12,578 nucleotides of DNA from Bacillota bacterium (GTDB taxonomy: Bacteria; Bacillota; Clostridia; Christensenellales; Borkfalkiaceae): assembly GCA_023403375.1 (NCBI GenBank), contig JAEYEN010000127.1, positions 1 through 12,578 on the forward strand, read 5' to 3'. Positions within the stretch are counted from its first letter, which is position 1. Every line of letters starts with the position of its first letter. The notes below the pieces were generated by a model that saw only the letters and a list, made by a program, of their open reading frames with translations, was not told the DNA's origin and ran no database searches. The translations under genes and the position numbers were made by a program. Shown piece after piece: positions 6,069-12,356 of this stretch.

Positions 6069-9000
6069 TTAACTTAACAAATTATTGTTTTTATCCAACG
6101 TTCCGTCTGAACAAACTACGGTATATTCACCTGCATTCAGGTCCCATTTACTGTTTCTGGAAGTATAGAAATCAATCTTTTTCCACTGTTCAACTGTGCC
6201 GGTATAATGAATTGTAGTTAAACTTGTACAGTTCATAAACGCTCTGGAACCGATGGTCGTTACGCTTACGGGGATAGTTACGTCAGTAAGTGCGGTGCAA
6301 CCGTTAAACGCGCTGGATTTTATTGTCGTCAGCGCACCGGAAAGAACAACGTTAGTTAAAGAAGTACAATCCATAAACGCGCTGCTGCCGATTGCGGTTA
6401 CGGTATCGGGAACGACTATGCTTTCAAGAGAGTAACAGCCGCTGAATACGCTGTTGCCGATAGTCGTTATACTATCGGGAATTGTAATCTGCGTTAAAGC
6501 GGTACAACCAACGAAAAGACCGTCCAATAACGCCGTTACGTTTTGCGACAGAGTTATATCCGTAAGCGAAGCGCAGTTTTTGAATGCGCCGTAACCTATG
6601 CTCTTAACGGTGTCGGGCACGACTACGTTGTTAAGGAGCGAGCAGCCCATAAACGCGTATTCCGGTATCTTTACCAAGCCTGCGCCGATAACGACGCTTG
6701 CGAGCGAAGTACAGTTCTCGAATACATTTGCGCCCATACTTGTTACGCTGTCGGGTATAATTATGTTTTCAAGAGAAGTGCAACCGCTGAATGCGTTTTG
6801 CCCTATGGTTTTCACCTTTGACGGGATAGTAATGCTTGTAAGCGATATACAGTTTTTGAATGCGTCATATTCTATCTTTGACACCGTATCGGGAATTATT
6901 ACCGTCGTTAAAGAAGTGCAGCCCTCGAATAAAGAAGAATTTATCGTCTGCGTGCTGCGGGGAATTTCCACTTCCGTAAGCAATTTGCAGTTTTTGAACA
7001 CTGCGGAGCCGAATTCGTAAACGGTTTTGGCAAAAGTTACTTTTGTTATCGCCGAACCGCAGAACGCTCTTCCGTTTATGTGATAAACGCCTTCGGGAAT
7101 GACGAGTTCCTGCTGACATTCGCCGTTGACGTAAAGATTGCCGCCGTTAGAGAGCGGATTGCAACTTCCGCTTTCGCCGTTGAACCCTATATCGACCCAC
7201 GCCGCAACGGAAGGTATGTTGACCTTTTTAAGCGCAATACAGTTTAAGAACGCTTCGTCCCAAAGCATGCTTATCTGCGTGCTTAATATCGTAAGTTCTT
7301 CAAGCGAAGTACAACCTTTGAACGCGCCGATTCCCACCGACGTAACGCTTGCGGGAAGGGTAACTTTGGTTATTCCCGTTAAGTATGCGAAAGATAGGTT
7401 ATTTATCGTTCTCACGCCGTCGGGGATAACTACTTCTCCGCTCAACGCCGTGCCGTTTATATATAAGGTGTAATTTTCCTGAACGATATAATTTTCTTTT
7501 CCTACAATGTTGCACCAATCCGCAACGGTACCGTAAAAATACACGGCGGATACAGGGCAATCGCTGAAAGCGTTGCTCTTTATTTCGGTAAGCCCCGAAT
7601 AGAGCGTTACCGTCGCCAAATCCGTGCACTCGGAGAATGCGCCGTTGCCGATATTTTCTATGCTGCTTCCTATAACTATCTGCGTCAGTCCAACAAGGCG
7701 CGTAAACGCATCGTCGGCAATAGAAGTAACCGTTCCGTCGTTAGGGATAACGCTGTTTATCGAACCCGCGATAAGTACTTTATTTTCGGTATCTATCAGA
7801 CAGTTGCCCGCGCTGTGGTATGCCGCGTTGCCGCTTATTACCGTTATGGCTTCCAGCACGTTCGTACTGTAAAACGCGCGGTTTTCTATTAAAGTTACGT
7901 TTCTGCCGATAGTAAGAGTTTGTAAGTTTCCAAGGTCGGTGAACGTACCGTAAGTAATTTCACCCGATAAAACGGTCATGCTTGTAAGCGTGTTCTGATA
8001 TAACGCTTTAAATAATGCGACGGGGCCCGTCGCGTCGATAAGACTGCCCGACGGCATTTTAAATGCGCTATCGCCGATTTTTGTAACGGTTTCGGGAAGA
8101 ACGACTCTGACAAGATTACAATTAAGAAAAGCGTTTTCCCCTATGCTTTCGAGAGTATCGGGGAAAATTACCGCCGTCAACTTTTCACAATCGTTGAACG
8201 CACTGTTGCCAATAGCGATAAGCGCGCTTGACAGCGTTACTTCCGCAAGTTCCACACAACCGTCAAACGCCTGATTGCCGATACTCGTAACGCCGTTCGG
8301 AATATCGATTTCCCTAAGCGCGGTACAACCGTAAAACGCCATACTTGCGATTTCGGTAACGCCTGCGGGAAGAGTTATATTCCTTAAACTTGTGCATCCG
8401 CTGAATATAGCGGAAGAAACGATATTTGAAAATAAACTTACGTCGGTAAGCGAAACGCAGTCCTTAAACACCGAATTCTGCATTTCGGTAACGCTTGAAG
8501 GAATAACCACGGCGGTTAAATTACGGCAACCTTCAAACGCGCTGTAACCTATATTAACAACGCTTTCGGGAATTATCACGCTGACTATTTTAAGGTTATT
8601 CTTAAACGCCTGCGGATTTATTGCGATTACGGGCAGACCGTTATGCGTGGACGGAATAATAAAGTTAGTCGCGGTTTCGCTGCCTATTCCCCTTACGGAA
8701 TACGACTGTTCGTCGCCGTTAAGCGCAAAGGATAATTTTGTTGCCACGGTCAATCCGCAACGTGTACAGGTTCCGTCTACGATATTATGCCCTGCCGGCA
8801 AAACCGTCTGACTTACTAATACCGCATTACATCTCGAACAATGCTTGCCTTCCGTTAAGCCGGACTTGGTGCAAGTGGGTTCTACCGCCCTATCGATAAC
8901 TTCTACGTGAGTTATGGGCAATTCCACGTACGTAGTATAAGAACAACGACTGCACGTATCGTATGCGTTATGTCCCGTTTCCGTACAGTTTGGCTCTTTT

Positions 9001-9617
9001 GCGGGATGATTTATAAGGTCGTGCCCTTTCGCGGAAACTACCGTTTGCGCGACAAGCACTTTGTTACATACAGAGCAGTGCGTTCCTTCTGTTAAGCCTG
9101 TCTGGGTACATGTGGGCGCCACCGCGTCGTCCGTAACGGGCGAATGTCCCGTCGCAGAAATCTCTTCCGTTTCAAGCGTAGCGTGGCATACCGTACATTC
9201 TTTATGTCTGCCGCCCTTGTTTTCGCAAGTCGCATTAGTATCGGTTATCCACTCGCTCGACGTATGTCCCGTAGCAGAAACTACCGTCTGTGCGACAAGC
9301 ACTTCGCTACATACAGAGCAGTGCTTCCCTTCGGTCAAACCTGTCTGGGTACAAGTGGGGGCTACCGCACTGTCTACCGCTTCGGTATGCGGCACCAAAG
9401 CCGTTTCTTCGGTAACCTTTTCGCCGCAGGAACAAACTTTTTCCCTTTCGCCTTTTTCGGTACAGGTAGCAACCTTTGTTATCGTCCATTCGCCGAAAGA
9501 ATGTTCGTGCGCGCCGCCATTGCCGCTATCGCCGTCGCCGTTATCGCCGCAAGCCGCAAACAGAATTCCGACCGAAATGCACAAGACCGAAAAAATTATT
9601 GCTGCAATTTTCTTCAT
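6069..9617 (-). CDS. BspA-like leucine-rich-repeat surface lipoprotein with N-terminal Cys/His repeats
   Basis: A 1182-residue predicted lipoprotein. The N-terminus is a short positive region, a hydrophobic core and a lipobox LFAAC with the lipidated cysteine at 23, followed by a Gly/Asp/Asn linker to about 36. Residues about 37-290 hold six units of about 40 residues, each with C-x(9-10)-C-x2-C and a final His (for example C89, C100, C103, H118); the first unit has CxC. Residues about 320-1150 hold about 30 BspA/LRR_5 repeats of the type IPxxVTxIGxxAFxxCxxL. These are interrupted near the middle by segments with LYING and LYVNG, and the chain ends with TGTVEQWKKIDF. There is no SLH, LPxTG or catalytic domain, so adhesion or ligand binding on the outer face of the membrane is the likely role, by analogy with BspA proteins. 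GGAGG precedes the ATG at 9617. It is transcribed alone, probably from the promoter at 9986-10014. Confidence 0.9.
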   Translation of the reverse strand: MKKIAAIIFSVLCISVGILFAACGDNGDGDSGNGGAHEHSFGEWTITKVATCTEKGEREKVCSCGEKVTEETALVPHTEAVDSAVAPTCTQTGLTEGKHCSVCSEVLVAQTVVSATGHTSSEWITDTNATCENKGGRHKECTVCHATLETEEISATGHSPVTDDAVAPTCTQTGLTEGTHCSVCNKVLVAQTVVSAKGHDLINHPAKEPNCTETGHNAYDTCSRCSYTTYVELPITHVEVIDRAVEPTCTKSGLTEGKHCSRCNAVLVSQTVLPAGHNIVDGTCTRCGLTVATKLSFALNGDEQSYSVRGIGSETATNFIIPSTHNGLPVIAINPQAFKNNLKIVSVIIPESVVNIGYSAFEGCRNLTAVVIPSSVTEMQNSVFKDCVSLTDVSLFSNIVSSAIFSGCTSLRNITLPAGVTEIASMAFYGCTALREIDIPNGVTSIGNQAFDGCVELAEVTLSSALIAIGNSAFNDCEKLTAVIFPDTLESIGENAFLNCNLVRVVLPETVTKIGDSAFKMPSGSLIDATGPVALFKALYQNTLTSMTVLSGEITYGTFTDLGNLQTLTIGRNVTLIENRAFYSTNVLEAITVISGNAAYHSAGNCLIDTENKVLIAGSINSVIPNDGTVTSIADDAFTRLVGLTQIVIGSSIENIGNGAFSECTDLATVTLYSGLTEIKSNAFSDCPVSAVYFYGTVADWCNIVGKENYIVQENYTLYINGTALSGEVVIPDGVRTINNLSFAYLTGITKVTLPASVTSVGIGAFKGCTSLEELTILSTQISMLWDEAFLNCIALKKVNIPSVAAWVDIGFNGESGSCNPLSNGGNLYVNGECQQELVIPEGVYHINGRAFCGSAITKVTFAKTVYEFGSAVFKNCKLLTEVEIPRSTQTINSSLFEGCTSLTTVIIPDTVSKIEYDAFKNCISLTSITIPSKVKTIGQNAFSGCTSLENIIIPDSVTSMGANVFENCTSLASVVIGAGLVKIPEYAFMGCSLLNNVVVPDTVKSIGYGAFKNCASLTDITLSQNVTALLDGLFVGCTALTQITIPDSITTIGNSVFSGCYSLESIVVPDTVTAIGSSAFMDCTSLTNVVLSGALTTIKSSAFNGCTALTDVTIPVSVTTIGSRAFMNCTSLTTIHYTGTVEQWKKIDFYTSRNSKWDLNAGEYTVVCSDGTLDKNNNLLS

Positions 9618-9985
9618 AAAACCTCCGATATTTTTTCCGCATTATTTAAAATATTAAATTGCGGTTAAAAATTATTCTATGCTTAAATACTCCGATAAGT
9701 ATAAATTTTAGCCCGAAAATTCCCGCAAAAACTTTTAAAAAACCTTTTTTGCCCGAATTTTCAGTATAAATCGCAAAAAAAAGTGCGAAGCCACAGAGCC
9801 ACGCACCGAAAAACGCGAACTCCGATAGTTGTCGCACAAAAACTAACAATGGCAAGAACTTATCTGCTTTCTGTCAAGGCGAATTTTGCGTTTTTACCAA
9901 GTTTTTAAGACAAAAAAAGGAAATAAGCATAGTTACACTATGCTCTGAACTTCTTGCTGTTATATTTGATTTATGCGACAGGTTG
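9618..9985 (-). other. Long leader region upstream of the lipoprotein gene, no convincing gene
   Basis: About 370 nt between the promoter at 9986-10014 and the lipoprotein ATG. It contains the hairpin element at 9903-9957 and three copies of TATCGGAG on the minus strand (9827-9820, 9697-9690, 9630-9623), the last of which overlaps the lipoprotein ribosome binding site. An open frame of 69 codons (9855-9646) encodes a hydrophobic sequence but lacks an ATG and a ribosome binding site. If transcription does start near 9979, the lipoprotein mRNA has an unusually long 5' leader. Confidence 0.5.
9852..9979 (-). ncRNA. Candidate structured leader RNA or small RNA
   Basis: Starting from the predicted start point near 9979 (minus), the RNA contains a perfect 7-bp hairpin AGCATAG-TGTAA-CTATGCT (9944-9926), then TATTTCC and a run of seven T. 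It further contains GCAAGAA (9957-9951) that can pair with TTCTTGC (9858-9852), and GACAG/CTGTC arms (9977-9981 with 9871-9875) that would cross that pairing. It may be a short RNA ending near 9905, or a leader regulating the lipoprotein gene. I recognise no known RNA family. Confidence 0.3.
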
Positions 9986-10014
9986 ATTATACCACTTTAA
10001 AACAGACATTGCAA
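9986..10014 (-). promoter_or_regulatory. Strong extended -10 promoter upstream of the lipoprotein leader
   Basis: On the minus strand TTGCAA (10014-10009) and TATAAT (9991-9986) have a 17-bp spacer, with TGG directly before the -10 (extended TGn). The start point would be near 9979. It lies directly after the terminator of the nitroreductase gene, so it begins a new transcription unit. Confidence 0.75.
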
Positions 10015-10032
10015 GCAGCAAAATCTAAAAGC

Positions 10033-10060
10033 AAAAAAAGGCGGTAAAATTTTACCGCCC
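10033..10060 (-). terminator. Terminator of the nitroreductase gene
   Basis: GGCGGTAAAA (10040-10049) is directly followed by its complement TTTTACCGCC (10050-10059), a 20-bp perfect palindrome. On the minus strand it is followed by TTTTTTT, the classic terminator form; on the plus strand by CTTTT, so it may act both ways. Confidence 0.85.
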
Positions 10061-10100
10061 TTTTAACCTTTATTTTATATGTTGTGAAAAAATTGTATAT

Positions 10101-10140
10101 TCAGGTCTTTTATTTTATACTCAGGTCTTTTGTTTATTAA
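10101..10140. repeat. Imperfect 20-bp tandem repeat at the nitroreductase 3' end
   Basis: Two adjacent 20-bp units start with TCAGGTCTTTT (10101-10111 and 10121-10131) and diverge in their A/T ends. The second unit includes the nitroreductase stop codon. It may be a simple local duplication. Confidence 0.6.
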
Positions 10141-10655
10141 ACGCGTACAACGTAATTTGCTTTTCTTTCAGCGGCTTTACCGACGGATTGCGGATAGCCG
10201 AGCGCGATACTTCCAACGCCTATAAGGTCTTCGGAAAGTCCCCATTCTTTAAGCAATTTTTTGCCTTCTTCCCCATCAAAAATCTCTTTTTCTCTATGAA
10301 CCCACACAGAACCGAGATTCAGCGAAGCGGCGGCGAGCATCATATTTTCAAGCACGCAACTGCCGTCTTCCACACAGGTGTTGACATTTTTATTCGCCAG
10401 CACCAGAATTATTACGGGCGCGCCGTAATATGGGTCGCAATCTTTCCCTAAAACGTTGGCGTTAAGTTCGGATATTATTTTACGATATTTTTCGGAAGTA
10501 ACCGCAACGATAGTCGGCGATTGCAAACCCCTGCCCGTCGGGGCATAGGTTCCCGCTTCCACTACTGCGTTTATCAGTTCTTCGCTAACCGCGTCCTTTT
10601 TATACGCGCGGACGCTTCTTCTCGATTTGATTACGTCAAGCACTTCGTTCGTCAT
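10137..10655 (-). CDS. Nitroreductase-family FMN oxidoreductase
   Basis: A small flavoprotein of the nitroreductase superfamily, which uses FMN and NAD(P)H to reduce diverse substrates in the cytoplasm; the natural substrate is not predictable. The start is set at the ATG at 10655, with AGGAGA 8 nt upstream, giving 172 residues; an upstream in-frame start at 10688 would put the binding site inside the gene. Visible features are the FMN-phosphate motif RRSVRAY near residue 14, the APTGRGLQSPTIVAV segment, CDPYYGAPVIILV, EDGSCVLENMMLAAASLNLG (dimer/flavin region), GSVWVHR, and a C-terminal GYP segment. A 16-bp palindrome lies just upstream. It is followed by a terminator at 10033-10060. Confidence 0.92.
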   Translation of the reverse strand: MTNEVLDVIKSRRSVRAYKKDAVSEELINAVVEAGTYAPTGRGLQSPTIVAVTSEKYRKIISELNANVLGKDCDPYYGAPVIILVLANKNVNTCVEDGSCVLENMMLAAASLNLGSVWVHREKEIFDGEEGKKLLKEWGLSEDLIGVGSIALGYPQSVGKAAERKANYVVRV

Positions 10656-10672
10656 AATTCTTTCTCCTTTTT

Positions 10673-10688
10673 TTGCTTTTAAAAGCAA
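10673..10688. promoter_or_regulatory. Perfect 16-bp palindrome upstream of the nitroreductase gene
   Basis: TTGCTTTTAAAAGCAA is self-complementary and ends a few bases before the AGGAGA ribosome binding site. Further upstream TTTATAAAT occurs twice (10712-10720 and 10725-10733). The palindrome could be an operator or an mRNA hairpin close to the ribosome binding site; no promoter hexamers are clear enough to place it. Confidence 0.4.
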
Positions 10689-10783
10689 CGTTTTCGGTCG
10701 ATTGAAATATTTTTATAAATAGAGTTTATAAATACCGCTAATTTATTTACTGTTTTTATTTGCTATTTCTTATTTTCTGTTTT

Positions 10784-11476
10784 CTATTTGTCTTTATTTT
10801 CTCTGTCCGCTTCTCTTTTAGAAAGGGGTGCGCTGTTGCTTTCGTATTTTTTCCACACGTTAAGCCTGTCGTCTTCGTCTATTTTTCTAATAACCTTTGC
10901 GGGAACGCCGCCCACAAGCGAAAAGGGCGGAACGTCGCGCGTGACGACGGCGCCCGCCGCCACAACGCTGTTTTTGCCTATCGTAACGCCGCCGCAAATG
11001 GTCGCGCCAGAACATATCCACGCACCGTCTTCTATAACGATAGGTTTTGCGAATTCAAGGTCGTGTCTGCCGTCGGGATAGTCGGCGTCTAACCGTTCTT
11101 CCGCCAAAAGCGGATGATTAGGCGTTGCTAATATAACGCCCGCGCCTATAAGCACGCCGTTGCCGAGTTTTATGGGCGCAACGTCTAAAAAAGTGCAGTT
11201 ATAGTTGACGAAACACTCTTTGCCCAAAGTTATGTTCACTCCGTATTCGCAATAAAAGGGCGCAAAAATCTCTACGTTTTTGCCTATTGCGGACGGAATC
11301 AGTTTTTCTAACGCGCGCGTTCTCGCTTTGCCGTTTTTAACGGACGTTTTATTATATTTTTCGCATAGATACATTCCGTTTATGTGTTGTTTTTGTATAT
11401 CCCTGCTCGCGGAGTTATAAAGTTTTCCCGCAATCATTCTTTCGTAATCGTCTGTTCTTTTTTCGTTACCGTTCAT
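10784..11476 (-). CDS. Maltose/galactoside-type O-acetyltransferase (left-handed beta-helix)
   Basis: An acetyl-CoA-dependent sugar O-acetyltransferase of the Maa/LacA/NodL type, normally a cytoplasmic trimer. The 230-residue protein begins with the Mac domain (ERMIAGKLYNSASRDIQKQH, about residues 12-31). Hexapeptide repeats follow (about 65-195: IGKNVEIFAPFYCEYG, LGNGVLIGAGVILATPNHPL, IEDGAWICSGATICGGVTIG, KNSVVAAGAVVTRDVPPFSL). The His of TPNHPL corresponds to the catalytic histidine of the family, and GGVPAKVIRKI is the usual end of the helix. A charged tail of about 28 residues (to 230) goes beyond the typical end. AAAGG lies 7 nt before the ATG. It has its own likely -10 (TATAAT, 11584-11579) and a repeat array in the leader. 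No terminator separates it from the nitroreductase gene 128 nt downstream, so the two may be co-transcribed. Confidence 0.92.
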   Translation of the reverse strand: MNGNEKRTDDYERMIAGKLYNSASRDIQKQHINGMYLCEKYNKTSVKNGKARTRALEKLIPSAIGKNVEIFAPFYCEYGVNITLGKECFVNYNCTFLDVAPIKLGNGVLIGAGVILATPNHPLLAEERLDADYPDGRHDLEFAKPIVIEDGAWICSGATICGGVTIGKNSVVAAGAVVTRDVPPFSLVGGVPAKVIRKIDEDDRLNVWKKYESNSAPLSKREADRENKDK

Positions 11477-11529
11477 AATGTCGCCTTTTTAATTCGGTTT
11501 TTTATAAGTTTTCTTATTTACGACTTTTA

Positions 11530-11570
11530 TGCGCATAGGTTTTTTTTGCGCATAGGTTTTATATGCGCAT
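11530..11570. repeat. Three TGCGCAT repeats with 17-bp period in the acetyltransferase leader
   Basis: TGCGCAT occurs at 11530, 11547 and 11564, exactly 17 bp apart. The first two units share TGCGCATAGGTTTT; the third keeps only the core. Each core holds the palindrome TGCGCA. The array begins about 9 bp downstream of a TATAAT on the minus strand (11584-11579) and ends about 50 nt before the acetyltransferase ATG. The even spacing suggests an operator read by a multimeric protein, or a simple tandem duplication. Confidence 0.6.
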
Positions 11571-11608
11571 TCGTCGGAATTATAAGACTAAAAAACGGAT
11601 TATTACGC

Positions 11609-12061
11609 TTATTTCACCTGATTTTTATTTTGCGCTTTCAACGCTTTTAACTTCTTCTCTTTTTCTTTTACGGAACGCCACATCGCAAGACTTTCTTCGG
11701 GCGTCGTCGGTCTTATCGCGTCGCCAAAAACGTGCGGGTGCCTTCTTATAAGTTTTTCCGCAAGCCCGTTTACCACGTCGTTAAACGTAAAAAGCCCTTC
11801 TTCTTCGGCAATTTGAGCGTTTAATAAAACCTGCAACAACACGTCGCCCAATTCTTCGCACAAATTATCGTAATCGCCGTTGTTTATTGCGGAAATCACT
11901 TCTCCGCATTCGTTTTTTAAGCATTCTTTCATAGAAGAAAAGGTCTGCGCCCTATCCCACTCGCAACCGACGGGGCTTCTTAAAACTTTAATTATCTCTA
12001 AAAGTTCGTTAAAATCGTGCGATACGCCTTCTGTATATGTTTTTCCGTTTATCTCTTTCAT
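11609..12061 (-). CDS. mazG: MazG-family nucleoside triphosphate pyrophosphohydrolase
   Basis: A nucleotide-sanitising enzyme that hydrolyses (d)NTPs to NMP and pyrophosphate with Mg2+. The 150-residue protein holds one MazG domain: LRSPVGCEWDRAQTFSSM (about 27-44), the metal-binding acidic motif ECGEVISAI ... EELGDVLLQV (about 51-78), and AEKLIRRHPHVFGD (about 100-113). E. coli MazG is about 263 residues with two such domains; single-domain forms are common in Firmicutes. A basic, Lys-rich tail follows. There is no ribosome binding site before the ATG at 12061, and the promoter -10 ends 7 nt before it, so the mRNA is predicted to be leaderless. An internal start with a binding site was not found, and the family alignment fits the start used. 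Confidence 0.92.
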   Translation of the reverse strand: MKEINGKTYTEGVSHDFNELLEIIKVLRSPVGCEWDRAQTFSSMKECLKNECGEVISAINNGDYDNLCEELGDVLLQVLLNAQIAEEEGLFTFNDVVNGLAEKLIRRHPHVFGDAIRPTTPEESLAMWRSVKEKEKKLKALKAQNKNQVK

Positions 12062-12068
12062 AGTTATT

Positions 12069-12097
12069 ATTATAATCGCTTAAATTTGTTTTTTCAA
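12069..12097 (-). promoter_or_regulatory. Promoter of mazG, predicting a leaderless transcript
   Basis: On the minus strand TTGAAA (12097-12092) and TATAAT (12074-12069) have a 17-bp spacer. The usual start point, 7 nt past the -10, falls at 12062-12061, on or next to the A of the ATG. No purine-rich ribosome binding site is present between them. Confidence 0.75.
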
Positions 12098-12290
12098 CAA
12101 TTTTATATTACAAAATATAAAATTATCAACCTAAAAACCAGACGAAAACCCATTCAATAACCAACCCGAAACCACCCAGCCATAGTCAGACGAAAAGTAC
12201 CCCCCCATAATCCGCAGCCAAATAAGAAACCAGCAGCCACCAAAAAAACCGATAAAAAACCAACTCTAAGCCAGACGAAAACCAACCAAT
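12098..12290. other. Strand-asymmetric C/A-rich spacer with repeated CAGACGAAAA
   Basis: No gene is visible on either strand. The plus strand is rich in C and A and poor in G and T, unlike the neighbouring coding DNA. CAGACGAAAA recurs at 12139, 12187 and 12272, and a variant, CGACGAAAA, forms part of the terminator arm at 12299-12307. A C7 run lies at 12200-12206. On the minus strand closely spaced GG doublets (12161-12180) could form a weak two-layer quadruplex. Confidence 0.5.
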
Positions 12291-12326
12291 AAAAAAGCCG
12301 ACGAAAATTCATTCGTCGACTTTTTT
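12291..12326 (-). terminator. Terminator after the acyltransferase gene (bidirectional)
   Basis: A stem of about 14 bp with one C/A mismatch (12291-12305 with 12312-12326) encloses a 6-nt loop. A-run and T-run flanks on both sides give a T6 tail in either direction. It begins about 31 nt after the stop codon of the minus-strand gene at the right edge. Confidence 0.8.
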
Positions 12327-12356
12327 AATATATGTTAACTTTTCCTTTTTGCCTTT

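Noticed and set aside
9061..9657. Long plus-strand open frames opposite the lipoprotein gene (also near 6598-7020 and 9144-9668)
   Set aside because: They mirror the repetitive codon pattern of the real gene, show no domain of their own and lack proper ribosome binding sites.
9646..9855. Open frame of 69 codons on the minus strand with two hydrophobic stretches, ending 28 nt before the lipoprotein ATG
   Set aside because: It can only start with TTG or GTG, has no ribosome binding site, and the phenylalanine-rich sequence follows from the A/T-rich DNA. Kept only as a note in the leader region.
12138..12310. CRISPR array
   Set aside because: The repeats are only about 10 bp and unevenly spaced (48, 85 and about 26 bp), and no cas genes are nearby.
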